From: DTDR01 sp964505415
GTDB lineage: Bacteria > Hydrothermota > Tepidihabitantia > Tepidihabitantales > DTDR01
Assembly (NCBI GenBank): GCA_964505415.1
Contig: CAZDHW010000004.1
Span: 26,218 to 90,217 of the forward strand
DNA length: 64,000 bases
Direction of reading: 5' to 3'
Below the pieces are notes generated by a model. It did not search any database. It saw only the letters and a list, made by a program, of their open reading frames with translations, and had not been told where the DNA came from. Each line of letters begins with the position of its first letter. The stretch's first letter is position 1. The position numbers and the translations under genes were made by a program. Positions 35,546 through 44,122 of the stretch are shown piece after piece.

Positions 35546-36227
35546 AATTCCTAAATATCAAAAAGTTCTTCTTAAGTTAACCGGCGAAATTTGGGAAAGA
35601 AGAAAACTTTTGGAAGAAATAAGCGAAGAAATAATTGAAATTGTTAAAGACTTTTCAATAAAAATGGTAATCGTTACGGGAGGTGGTAATTTTATTCGAG
35701 GAGTAGTAGATGATATGGGGAATCGGTTATTGGCTGACCGAATAGGAATGTTAGGCACAGTTATTAATGCGTTAATAATTGAGAATTATTTAAAAAAAAG
35801 TCTCCCTTGCACAGTTTTTTCGTCTTTTTTTTGTATGCCTCTTGTGGAATATTATAATGTAGAAAAAGCTAAAGAGACTTTGGAAGAAAAGAAATTGATA
35901 ATTATTGCTGGAGGTACAGGAAATCCTTATTTTTCTACTGATACTGCTTGTGCTTTGCGAGCGCGAGAATTAGGTGCGGAGATAATATTAAAAGGAACAA
36001 AAGTAGAGGGAATTTATTCTGACGATCCCTTTAAAAATAAAAAAGCAAAATTTTACAAAAAAATTACTTATGAAGAAGCAATTAAAAAAGAATTAAAAAT
36101 AATGGATGGAACAGCTTTTTTTCTTTTAAAAGAAGCCAAAATTCCTTTAGTCGTTTATAATGCAATGAAAAAAGGTAATCTAAAAAAAATCTTATTAGGC
36201 GAAAGTATTGGAAGTTTAGTATGTTAG
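35538..36227 (+). CDS. pyrH: UMP kinase
   Basis: About 229 residues. KVLLKLTGE, VTGGGNFIRG and AGGTGNPYFSTDTACALRA are PyrH signatures. It makes UDP from UMP. No ATG exists at the front: the open frame contains TTG at 35520, TTG at 35535 and GTG at 35538. The GTG is preferred because it gives a family-like N-terminus and an 8-nt overlap (GTGAATAA) with the tsf stop, the same overlap seen at rpsA/mtaB. Confidence 0.92.
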   Translation: MNKIPKYQKVLLKLTGEIWERRKLLEEISEEIIEIVKDFSIKMVIVTGGGNFIRGVVDDMGNRLLADRIGMLGTVINALIIENYLKKSLPCTVFSSFFCMPLVEYYNVEKAKETLEEKKLIIIAGGTGNPYFSTDTACALRARELGAEIILKGTKVEGIYSDDPFKNKKAKFYKKITYEEAIKKELKIMDGTAFFLLKEAKIPLVVYNAMKKGNLKKILLGESIGSLVC

Positions 36228-36778
36228 AGGAAATCTATAAAATCGCAAGAAATAAAATGCAAAAGACTTATGAATTGCTTAGTCAAGAATTAGCAAAAAT
36301 TAGAACTGGTCGCGCCAATCCAGCGATTTTAGATGGAATTAAGGTTGATTATTACGGCAATCTAACTCCTTTAAAACAATTGGCTAATATTTATGTACCT
36401 GAACCAAGAATGTTAGTTATCCAGGTGTGGGATAAGAATGCGGTAGCAGAAATCGAAAAAGCTATCTATAAAGCTGAATTAGGACTTACACCTAAAATAG
36501 ATGGTTCTTTAATTAAAATTCCTATTCCACCCTTAACTGAGGAAAGACGTAAAGAACTTATTAAATTATGTGCCAAACTAGCCGAAGATGCTAAAATTGC
36601 TATTAGAAATATTAGGAGAGATGCTAATGATGAAATAAAAAAATTGGAAAAGGAAAAAAAAATTTCCGAAGATGATGGTCGAATAGGAATCAAAAAAATT
36701 CAAGAGATTACTGATGAATTCACCGAAAAAATAGAAGAACTTCTAAAAAAGAAAGAAAAAGAAATCTTAGAAGAGTAG
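36221..36778 (+). CDS. frr: Ribosome recycling factor
   Basis: 185 residues, the standard length. ELAKIRTGRANPAILDGI, VDYYGNLTPLKQLANI and IPIPPLTEERRKEL are RRF signatures. With EF-G it splits terminated ribosomes. The ATG overlaps the pyrH stop by 7 nt. Confidence 0.97.
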   Translation: MLEEIYKIARNKMQKTYELLSQELAKIRTGRANPAILDGIKVDYYGNLTPLKQLANIYVPEPRMLVIQVWDKNAVAEIEKAIYKAELGLTPKIDGSLIKIPIPPLTEERRKELIKLCAKLAEDAKIAIRNIRRDANDEIKKLEKEKKISEDDGRIGIKKIQEITDEFTEKIEELLKKKEKEILEE

Positions 36779-37479
36779 TGCAAAAGATTCCTACCCACAT
36801 TGCTATTATCATGGATGGCAACGGGCGTTGGGCGAAAGAAAGAAATCTTCCTCGGTATTTTGGTCATAAAGCCGGTGTGGAGGCGGTTAGGGAGGTGGTA
36901 CGTGGTTGTGCCCGATTAGGAATAAAATATTTAACCCTTTTTGTCTTTTCTACCGAAAATTGGGAAAGACCCAAAAGTGAAGTGAATGCTTTGATGCAAT
37001 TATTGAAAAAATTGTTAAAAAGTGAAGCTAAAGAATTATACGAAAATAATGTTCGTGTAAAGGCAATTGGCCAAATTGAAAAGTTGCCTAAAGAAGTTAA
37101 GGAGAATTTAGAAGAATTAATTAACTTAACTAAAGATAATAATGGTTTAACTTTGGTTTTAGCCTTGAGTTATGGTGGTCGTCAAGAAATTGTAGAGGCT
37201 GTAAAGAAAATTTTGAAAATAAAAATGGAGCCAGAAAAACTTGATGAAAAGGAATTTAGAAAATTTCTCTACGACCCCGAAATTCCCGATCCCGATTTAC
37301 TAATAAGAACCGGTGGAGAATTACGAATATCTAACTTTTTACTTTTTCAATCAGCTTATACCGAATTTTATTTTACTCCTACTCTTTGGCCTGATTTTCG
37401 GGAAAAAGAATTAATTTTGGCGATTGAAGATTACCAAAAAAGAAAAAGAAAATTCGGAAGAGTTTTAGAATTTGAGTGA
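36778..37479 (+). CDS. uppS: Undecaprenyl diphosphate synthase (cis-prenyltransferase)
   Basis: 233 residues. HIAIIMDGNGRWAKERNLPR holds the catalytic Asp and P-loop-like motif, and DPDLLIRTGGELRISNFLL is the C-terminal signature. It makes the C55 lipid carrier for wall and O-antigen synthesis. It starts with GTG that shares a base with the frr stop (TAGTG). Confidence 0.96.
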   Translation: MQKIPTHIAIIMDGNGRWAKERNLPRYFGHKAGVEAVREVVRGCARLGIKYLTLFVFSTENWERPKSEVNALMQLLKKLLKSEAKELYENNVRVKAIGQIEKLPKEVKENLEELINLTKDNNGLTLVLALSYGGRQEIVEAVKKILKIKMEPEKLDEKEFRKFLYDPEIPDPDLLIRTGGELRISNFLLFQSAYTEFYFTPTLWPDFREKELILAIEDYQKRKRKFGRVLEFE

Positions 37480-38260
37480 TTTTTTAAAAAGATCAATTAT
37501 TGCTCTTCTTTTTGGGGGGCTTTTAATAATTTCTTCTTTTAATAATTTTTTTCTTTTCCTTTATTTACAGATTTTTTTATTTATTGCTGGCTACGAACTT
37601 TTAAAAATTTATCGATTGAAATTTTATAATTTTAGTTGGATTTTTTATTTTTATCCCTTTTTAAATATTCTTCTTTTAACTGTTTTTTATCTTCAAAAAA
37701 ATATTAATTTAATATTATTTTATTATTTTGTTATTTTAACAATAATAACTTTATTAAGAAGACCAATTTCTATTGAAAATTTAATTTTTGGTCTTTTTTT
37801 CTTTATCTATTTGGGTATCTTACCCGCTCACATTTTTTTATTAAAAAATTTTATATTAAAAAAAAATTTTTCTCATTGGTTATTTTTATTTCCTTTTTTC
37901 TTCACTTGGTTTAACGATACAATTGCTTACATTTTTGGTAGTTTGTTTGGTAAACATAAAATTGCTAAGGATATAAGTCCTAATAAGAGTTGGGAAGGGC
38001 TGTTATTTAGTATCGTTTTTTCTATTTTTTTTGCTTTTTTCTATTTGAAGAAATTTTTTCCTCTTAAAAATCTTTTGCTTTTAGGAGTCTCATTAAGTCT
38101 TTTGGCATTTCTTGGTGATTTATTAGAATCTTTAATGAAAAGGGAAGTGAAAATTAAAGATAGTTCAAATTTATTACTTGCTCACGGTGGTTTTTTAGAC
38201 CGGATTGATAGTTTACTTTTTACTATTCCAGGTTTTTATTATTTTTTGATTAATCAATGA
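37472..38260 (+). CDS. cdsA: Phosphatidate cytidylyltransferase
   Basis: 262 residues with about seven transmembrane helices. SPNKSWEG and the family signature SLMKREVKIKDSSN...LAHGGFLDRIDS near the C-terminus identify CdsA, which makes CDP-diacylglycerol. The start is a TTG at 37472 that overlaps the uppS end by 8 nt; no ATG or GTG is usable. Confidence 0.95.
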   Translation: MSDFLKRSIIALLFGGLLIISSFNNFFLFLYLQIFLFIAGYELLKIYRLKFYNFSWIFYFYPFLNILLLTVFYLQKNINLILFYYFVILTIITLLRRPISIENLIFGLFFFIYLGILPAHIFLLKNFILKKNFSHWLFLFPFFFTWFNDTIAYIFGSLFGKHKIAKDISPNKSWEGLLFSIVFSIFFAFFYLKKFFPLKNLLLLGVSLSLLAFLGDLLESLMKREVKIKDSSNLLLAHGGFLDRIDSLLFTIPGFYYFLINQ

Positions 38261-38430
38261 AAAAGAAAATTGGTTTTCGAGTTTCTCGTTATCAACTAGT
38301 AAAATCATTATCACGGCAGAAAAGGATTGTAAAGCCAACAAAAATTTTTAAGAATAAAAAGGCATACAAAAGAAGTAAAGAAAAAGAAAAATTTAGAAAA
38401 ATAATAAAAGAAAATCTTGAAGATAAATAA
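38257..38430 (+). CDS. Small basic protein of unknown function
   Basis: 57 residues beginning MKKKIGFRVSRYQLVKSLSR and ending KIIKENLEDK. Roughly 40% of residues are Lys or Arg, with no hydrophobic segment. The ATG overlaps the cdsA stop (ATGA), which argues for real translation. The composition suggests an RNA- or ribosome-binding role, but no family is recognised. The HD-domain gene follows 20 nt later. Confidence 0.6.
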   Translation: MKKKIGFRVSRYQLVKSLSRQKRIVKPTKIFKNKKAYKRSKEKEKFRKIIKENLEDK

Positions 38431-38450
38431 TATTTAATTAAAATAAAAAA

Positions 38451-38999
38451 ATGAAAAGGGAAGAAGCCTTAACATTGATCAATCAGCATGTAAAAAATGA
38501 AAATCTTAAGAAACACTTATTAGCCGTGGAAGCTTGTATGAAGGCCTTAGCAAAATATTTTAACGAAGACGAAGAAAAATGGGGACTCTGCGGTTTGCTT
38601 CACGATTTAGATTACGAAGAAACCAATAGACAGCCGGAAAAACATGGTATTTTAACAGTTGAGATTTTAAAAAAAGAGAACTTTGCCGATCAAGAAGTCT
38701 TAAACGGAATTTTGGCTCATTGTGAGAAAAAGATACCCGAAAATAAATTAGAAAAATCGATTTATGCAATTGACCCTTTAACCGGTCTTATCATCGCTGC
38801 TTGTTTGATGCATCCAGAAAAAAAATTGAAAAGCTTAGATGTAGGATTTATATTACGCCGTTTTAAAGAGAAAAAATTTGCTGCCGGAGCTAATCGCGAA
38901 CAAATCAAAAAATGTGAAGAGCTTGGCTTGAGTTTAGAAAATTTTATTGAAATCTGTTTAAAAGCAATGCAGGATATTGATAAGGAATTGGGTTTATGA
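38451..38999 (+). CDS. HD-domain phosphohydrolase-like protein
   Basis: 182 residues. HLLAVEACMKALAKYF, GLLHDLDYEE and ILAHCEKK supply the metal-binding His and Asp residues of an HD domain. Such proteins hydrolyse nucleotides or phosphodiesters; the substrate is not readable. No clear Shine-Dalgarno is seen. The TGA overlaps the glyQ ATG. Confidence 0.83.
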   Translation: MKREEALTLINQHVKNENLKKHLLAVEACMKALAKYFNEDEEKWGLCGLLHDLDYEETNRQPEKHGILTVEILKKENFADQEVLNGILAHCEKKIPENKLEKSIYAIDPLTGLIIAACLMHPEKKLKSLDVGFILRRFKEKKFAAGANREQIKKCEELGLSLENFIEICLKAMQDIDKELGL

Positions 39000-39862
39000 G
39001 TATAAAAAGTTTTCAAGAAATTTTTTTAACTTTACAAATTTTTTGGGAAAATCAAGGTTGCCTCATTTTTACTCCTTATAATTCTGAAGTTGGTGCAGGA
39101 ACTTTTAATCCAGCTACTTTTTTTAAAGTTTTGGATGAAAAACCTTGGCGAGTTTGTTATGTTGAACCATCAAAGAGACCTCGAGATGGTCGTTACGGCA
39201 AAAACCCTTTGAGAGTTCAACAATATTGGCAGTTGCAAGTAGTTTTAAAGCCAGCACCCAAAAATATTCAAGAAATTTATTTAAAAAGTTTGACAGCTAT
39301 TGGTATCGATTTAAAAAATAATGATATTAAATTTATTGAAGATGATTGGGAATCGCCAACCTTAGGAGCTTGGGGAATAGGCTGGCAGGTAGAACTTAAT
39401 GGAATTGAGATAACTCAATTTACTTATTTTCAGCAAATGGGTGGTTTAGATTTGAAAATTATTCCGGTAGAAATTACCTATGGTTTAGAACGGATTGCTA
39501 TGTTTTTACAGAAAGTTTTTTCAATTTTTGATATTCAATGGGATGGGAAGGATACCTGGGGCGATATTTATTTCCAAAATGAAAAAGAATTTTCGCATTT
39601 TAATTTTGAAGAAATTATTCCGGAAGAATATGTAAGATTATTTAATCTTTACGAAAAAGAAGCCCAAAGGCTATTAGCGAAAGGTTTGGTTTATCCCGGT
39701 TATGACTTTGTGATTAAATGTTCTCATATTTTTAATCTTTTAGAAGCTCGAGGTGTTATTAGTGTTTCCGAAAGGATAAATTACATAAAAAGAATAAGAG
39801 ATTTAGCCCGATTAGCAGCAATAAAATATTTAGAGAAGAAGCAATCCCTTCCCTCCTCTTAG
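38996..39862 (+). CDS. glyQ: Glycyl-tRNA synthetase alpha subunit
   Basis: 288 residues. NSEVGAGTFNPATFFKVL, RPRDGRYGKNPLR and VEITYGLERIAM are class II catalytic motifs of the alpha subunit of the tetrameric bacterial GlyRS. The beta subunit gene glyS normally follows directly, but here the next gene is unrelated and no glyS is present in the window. The alpha subunit ends in a short KKQSLPSS tail. Confidence 0.96.
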   Translation: MSIKSFQEIFLTLQIFWENQGCLIFTPYNSEVGAGTFNPATFFKVLDEKPWRVCYVEPSKRPRDGRYGKNPLRVQQYWQLQVVLKPAPKNIQEIYLKSLTAIGIDLKNNDIKFIEDDWESPTLGAWGIGWQVELNGIEITQFTYFQQMGGLDLKIIPVEITYGLERIAMFLQKVFSIFDIQWDGKDTWGDIYFQNEKEFSHFNFEEIIPEEYVRLFNLYEKEAQRLLAKGLVYPGYDFVIKCSHIFNLLEARGVISVSERINYIKRIRDLARLAAIKYLEKKQSLPSS

Positions 39863-39917
39863 CTCAGTCTTTTTGCTAACTGTTTAAAAATTAAGAAGTT
39901 ATTGTAATTTTTTATTG

Positions 39918-39946
39918 TTGACATTTTTATTGTTTATAAATAAAAT
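39918..39946 (+). promoter_or_regulatory. Promoter of the exopolysaccharide locus
   Basis: TTGACA (39918-39923), 17 bp, TAAAAT (39941-39946), about 25 nt before the ATG at 39972. It lies inside the artificial 5' extension of the downstream frame, which supports the later start. Confidence 0.6.
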
Positions 39947-39971
39947 ACTCAATATTATTGAGGACTGGGTA

Positions 39972-40994
39972 ATGATACCTGATTTTTTAAAGACAGGTAT
40001 TAAAGAAATTGATGACAATTGGGGTGGTTTTCGTGTAGGCTACCCTTACCTTTTAATTTCGGAAAAAGAAACAATAAATAACGAAATTCTTCTAAAATAT
40101 ACTCATAAAAATTTAATAGCTGGTCAAGCAGTTCTTTATTTTACTTCTTTAGATACTGAAAATTTTTTAAATTATATTCAAAAAATAATACCAAATACCA
40201 ATGAATATATTAAAAAAAATCTTTTAGCGCTTCATTTTATTAACCCGAAATTTCTTAGGATCAAGGATGATAAAAAAATTCTTACTGCTTTATCTGTTTT
40301 AAAAAAAATTTTAGTTAAAGAATCAGCTAAATTATTAATAATTGAAAACTTTGATTATTTTCTTAATTTACAAAATTTAGAAAAACTTTATAAAGAGATA
40401 TTTGAAGTTTTCCAAATACTGAAAGAATGTTCCTGTATAGGGTTTTTTTCTTTAATAAAAAAATTTGTTGAAGAAAATAATGAAATTTTTTCTTATTTAA
40501 AAGAAATTGCCGCGGGTGTTATTTTTTATGAAAATAATAACTACCATTTATTTTCGCGTTTTTCTCACGGAATAAAGCAAGTAGAAAAAGAAGTGATTTC
40601 TATTTCCGAATTTCCTCAAGATTTAGCTGACCAGGATGAGTATACCGGTCTTTATAATTATCAAGGATTTTGCCGAATTTTAGCTAATTTAATTACCCAA
40701 AAAATTAATTTCTTCCTTTTTGGTTTTTCGATTAGTTTTGAGTTTAATGAACATTTAAAGAGAATTTTTCTTCATCGGATAACTAAGGTCTTGAAAGAAA
40801 ACGGAATAAAAGTTCCTGGGATGCGATATCAGGATAAAATTTATCTATTATTTTTAGATAATAAAGAAAAGCTGGAAGAATGTAAAAAAATCATTAACCA
40901 AGAAGAAATTGCCGGAGGAATAAAAATTACTAACTTTATTTACCATTATCCAGAAGATTTTCAAACATTAGAAGAACTTATTAAAATTTTATGA
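39972..40994 (+). CDS. Degenerate KaiC/RecA-like plus degenerate GGDEF protein
   Basis: 340 residues. The first half follows the KaiC pattern (FLKTGIKEIDDNWGGF, then LLISEKETINNE where GxxGxGKT should be, and KLLIIENFDYF in place of Walker B), so ATP binding looks lost. From D222 on, EYTGLYNYQGF matches the start of a GGDEF domain, but the active-site motif is reduced to RYQDKIY (R285 on), so it cannot make c-di-GMP. It may be a receptor or scaffold. The start at 39972 was chosen over TTG at 39915 because the promoter lies in between. It overlaps the next gene by four bases. Confidence 0.65.
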   Translation: MIPDFLKTGIKEIDDNWGGFRVGYPYLLISEKETINNEILLKYTHKNLIAGQAVLYFTSLDTENFLNYIQKIIPNTNEYIKKNLLALHFINPKFLRIKDDKKILTALSVLKKILVKESAKLLIIENFDYFLNLQNLEKLYKEIFEVFQILKECSCIGFFSLIKKFVEENNEIFSYLKEIAAGVIFYENNNYHLFSRFSHGIKQVEKEVISISEFPQDLADQDEYTGLYNYQGFCRILANLITQKINFFLFGFSISFEFNEHLKRIFLHRITKVLKENGIKVPGMRYQDKIYLLFLDNKEKLEECKKIINQEEIAGGIKITNFIYHYPEDFQTLEELIKIL

Positions 40995-42553
40995 ATTTCT
41001 TTTTAATTATCTTTGTTCTTTTTACTAATAACCAATTGGAGAAAGCTAAAGAATTGTACCAAAAAGGAATATATTTAGAAGCAATTTATTATTTAAATAA
41101 CTATTTAGAAAAAAATCCCCATGATAAAGAAGCGCAGACGCTGAAGAAAAAGATTTTTTTAGAATTAAATCTTACTGATTCTTTATCACAAAATAATAAT
41201 CCTTCATTTATTTCTCGTAAAAGAAAAAAGGGAGATCAACTAATAAAAAAGCCGGGGATAACTTATTTAGATACTTTATTAAAAGCGAAGAAAGCAAAGG
41301 AAGAAGGTGATTATTTTAAAAGTCTTATTTTTTATGAAGCCTTTTTAAAAAAAGATACCACTGATAAAAAAATATTTTACGAAGTGGCTCAAGTCGCCAG
41401 TTGGTTAGGTTTTTTAAATAAAGCTGTTTTTTATTACGAAAAATATTTGCGTTATTTTCCGGAAGATAAAAAAGCCCTTTACGAATTAGGTTTAACTTAT
41501 AGTTGGAATGGAAATTATGAAAAGGCATTAGCAATTTTAGACAGTTTAGAAAAAGAAACGAGCGATGTAAAAATTAGTTTAACAAAAGCAAAGATTTATG
41601 AATGGCAAGGGAATTATCTTAATGCTTATAAAATTTATCAACAATTAAAAAATCTTTATCCTGAAAGTGAAGATATTGCTCAAGAAATGGAACGTTTAAA
41701 AAAGATAATTAATAAGACTGAAGAGAAAAAAGATAAATTTTTGAAGTATGCTTTCTTACCATTATTTGCTTATCAACAGACAAACGAAGGTTGGCAGCGA
41801 TTTTTGTTAAAATCTTCTTGTCAATTTGTGGAGAATAAATTAACAAGTAGCCTTTTTTATGAATGGCAACAATGCCGAGAAAAAGAAAGTTTAAGAATAA
41901 TAAATAAAATTGGTTTAAATAATAAAATTAATCTTTCTGAAGAAGTGAGCCTTAATTTGAATATTCATTATTTAGCCATAAAGAAAAGCGCAGATATAAT
42001 TCTTTATGGCTGTGGTGTGGATTATGAAAATCAAAAATTAGCGATAAATTTAGCCTATAACAAAAAACCAATTTGGGAAGAAGTCTATAAAATAAATACT
42101 TGTTACAATTTACTAACAAGTGACGAACTTTTTGGTTTTTGGGCTTATCGGCCTTTTGATTTTTTAGGTTTTGAAGGAGGTTATCGTTATGCTTTTTATC
42201 GGGATGAAAACGAATTAAATAATGGTAATTTTCGTTTCTTTTTTTTATTTATGAATAACTTAAAATGTGGTTACGAGTACCATTTTTTAGGCTATCATTT
42301 GCAAAAGGAAGAATATTGGTCACCGAAATTTTATGAAGTTCATTCACTTTTTCTCAATATTTTTAACGAAAATTGGGAAGCTTTTTTTAAATTGGGGAAA
42401 CCAATGGACCATCGGTTTTTAGAAAAGAATATTGCGGCAGCTTTTAAAATAAAATTGGTAAAGACTTTAGAGTTTTTAATAAGTGGTCGCTACAGCGAAA
42501 CTTATTATTATAAAATTGGCGAAATTAGTTTTAATTTTAGCTATCTCTGGTGA
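40991..42553 (+). CDS. TPR plus outer-membrane beta-barrel protein (PgaA-like layout)
   Basis: 520 residues. A short signal-like N-terminus precedes TPR-type helix pairs up to about residue 240, for example EKAKELYQKGIYLEAIYYL. From about 250 the sequence alternates polar and aromatic residues in strands and ends in FNFSYLW, a typical outer-membrane barrel end (YaiO-like). PgaA, the export porin for poly-GlcNAc, has the same order of domains but is longer. The flanking GT2, small membrane protein and deacetylase genes support the comparison; sequence identity to PgaA was not tested. Confidence 0.75.
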   Translation: MNFFLIIFVLFTNNQLEKAKELYQKGIYLEAIYYLNNYLEKNPHDKEAQTLKKKIFLELNLTDSLSQNNNPSFISRKRKKGDQLIKKPGITYLDTLLKAKKAKEEGDYFKSLIFYEAFLKKDTTDKKIFYEVAQVASWLGFLNKAVFYYEKYLRYFPEDKKALYELGLTYSWNGNYEKALAILDSLEKETSDVKISLTKAKIYEWQGNYLNAYKIYQQLKNLYPESEDIAQEMERLKKIINKTEEKKDKFLKYAFLPLFAYQQTNEGWQRFLLKSSCQFVENKLTSSLFYEWQQCREKESLRIINKIGLNNKINLSEEVSLNLNIHYLAIKKSADIILYGCGVDYENQKLAINLAYNKKPIWEEVYKINTCYNLLTSDELFGFWAYRPFDFLGFEGGYRYAFYRDENELNNGNFRFFFLFMNNLKCGYEYHFLGYHLQKEEYWSPKFYEVHSLFLNIFNENWEAFFKLGKPMDHRFLEKNIAAAFKIKLVKTLEFLISGRYSETYYYKIGEISFNFSYLW

Positions 42554-42554
42554 G

Positions 42555-43934
42555 ATGCGAGAGAAAAAATTTTTTATTACTTTAATTCTTTTAGTAATCA
42601 TTATCATTAGTTGTTTTTATCTTTTAAGGTTTATAAAAGAAAAGATTAATTTAAGTTATTCTCATATTTTTATGTTAAGTTTAAGCGTTATGCTTTTGAC
42701 CTTTTTTATACTTTTGCTTTTCCGCTATCTTTTAATTCTTGTTTTTTCCTTACTTTTTCATTTTCGTTATCAAAAAGAATTTTCAAAAGATAATCTAAAA
42801 ATGGTATCAATTTTAATACCGGTTTATAACGAAGAAAAATTGTTGGCCACAGTGATTACTTCTTTGTTAAATTTGGATTATCCAAAAGAAAAATATGAAA
42901 TTATCATTGTTGATGATGGTTCGCAAGATAGTTCTTCTCAGATAGTTTATCAATTTTTAGAAAAAGAGAAAACAGTGAAGATAAAATTTTTCCGTCAGGA
43001 AAATCAAGGGAAGGCTAAAGCACTGAATCGAGCTTTTGCCGAAAGCAAAGGGGAAATTATTGTTTGTATTGATTCCGACTGCGTATTGACCAAGGATTCT
43101 TTACTTTTTGGAGTGCGCCATTTTCAAGATAAAAAAGTGGGAGCAGTTGCTGGTAATGTGAAAATTTGGAATCAAGACAAAATTTTTACAAAACTGCAGG
43201 CGTTAGAGTATTTGGAAGGGCTAAATTTTACTCGACAGGCTTTAAGTTTTCTTAATAAAGTGAATATCGTTCCGGGAGCAATTGGTTTTTTTAGAAGAGA
43301 AGTTTTAGAGGAGGTTGGTTTATATAATGGCAATATTTATGCCGAAGATTGCGATTTGACATTAAGAATATTAAGAGCAGGTTATAAAGTGATTTACGAA
43401 CCTAAAGCGGTGGTGTATACGGAGGCACCGGAAAATATTTATTGTCTTTTAAAACAAAGATATCGCTGGACAAGGGGAATTTTGCAAGCGGTGAAGAAAA
43501 ACCATGATTTATTTTATCAACATTCTTCCTCTTTTTCTTTAATTTTAAGTTATTGGTTATTAATTTACGAAGCCTTTTTCTGGCCAGCAATGAATTTGAT
43601 CGCCCATTTGTTTTTTACTTTCTTGGCGCTTCTTTATGGTTTTATTCCTTTTCTTTTTATCTGGTGGTTTTCTTTAACCCTTCTTGATTTCAGTTCTGCT
43701 TGTTTTGCCTATACCAGTGATAAAAAAAGTGAAAACCATGCTTATCAAAACAAAAAAATTACCTTTTTTTATTTGCCATTTCTTGTTTTAATTTATCGGC
43801 TTTACTATCTTTTATTAATTGATACGATTAAAGTCTTTGCTTTTTTAGAAGAAATTTTAAATTTAGGAATGAGTTGGCAAAGAATAAAAATTACTGGTAA
43901 GTTAAATGGCTATTTGATAAAAGAAAAAGCATGA
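42555..43934 (+). CDS. Membrane GT2 polysaccharide synthase (PgaC/IcaA-like)
   Basis: 459 residues. Two N-terminal transmembrane helices, then the GT-A domain with VSILIPVYNEE, IIIVDDGSQD, CIDSDC (DxD), EDCDLTLR and the processivity motif QRYRW, then three to four C-terminal helices. It polymerises a nucleotide sugar and threads the chain across the inner membrane; N-acetylglucosamine is the likely substrate by analogy with PgaC. The ATG at 42555 was chosen, one base after the previous stop, instead of an upstream in-frame codon at 42483. It overlaps the next gene by four bases. Confidence 0.88.
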   Translation: MREKKFFITLILLVIIIISCFYLLRFIKEKINLSYSHIFMLSLSVMLLTFFILLLFRYLLILVFSLLFHFRYQKEFSKDNLKMVSILIPVYNEEKLLATVITSLLNLDYPKEKYEIIIVDDGSQDSSSQIVYQFLEKEKTVKIKFFRQENQGKAKALNRAFAESKGEIIVCIDSDCVLTKDSLLFGVRHFQDKKVGAVAGNVKIWNQDKIFTKLQALEYLEGLNFTRQALSFLNKVNIVPGAIGFFRREVLEEVGLYNGNIYAEDCDLTLRILRAGYKVIYEPKAVVYTEAPENIYCLLKQRYRWTRGILQAVKKNHDLFYQHSSSFSLILSYWLLIYEAFFWPAMNLIAHLFFTFLALLYGFIPFLFIWWFSLTLLDFSSACFAYTSDKKSENHAYQNKKITFFYLPFLVLIYRLYYLLLIDTIKVFAFLEEILNLGMSWQRIKITGKLNGYLIKEKA

Positions 43935-44122
43935 ACGAAGTGGTCACTGTGCTTTCGGCAATTGTTTTGGGGGTTACCCTTATTACTTTAATTTTTTCGT
44001 TGATTATTTATATTCTTTTTCGATTAAGAGCAAATAAAAAAGAGGTTGTTAACAAAGAAATAAAAGAGGAGGAGGAAGAAATTTTTATTCGTTATCAACC
44101 AAAAGAAGATGAAAAAGATTAA
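43931..44122 (+). CDS. Small single-helix membrane protein (possible PgaD-like subunit)
   Basis: 63 residues: one transmembrane helix (about residues 7-31), then a charged cytoplasmic tail with KEEEEEIFIRYQP. It is tightly packed between the GT2 synthase and the deacetylase gene, overlapping both. PgaD is a small membrane partner of PgaC at the same position in pga operons, but has two helices, so the analogy is positional only. Confidence 0.6.
   Translation: MNEVVTVLSAIVLGVTLITLIFSLIIYILFRLRANKKEVVNKEIKEEEEEIFIRYQPKEDEKD

Noticed and set aside
39859..39879. Hairpin TTAGC/GCTAA after glyQ as a terminator
   Set aside because: Only 5 bp with an 11-nt loop and no clear T-run after it. Convincing intrinsic terminators were not seen anywhere in the window.
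39855..39885. TAGCTCAG-like string resembling a tRNA D-arm
   Set aside because: No acceptor, anticodon or T-arm can be formed around it.
39915..39971. TTG-initiated 19-residue extension of the KaiC/GGDEF-like protein
   Set aside because: It covers the -35 and -10 boxes of the promoter, and the family-like N-terminus begins at the ATG at 39972.
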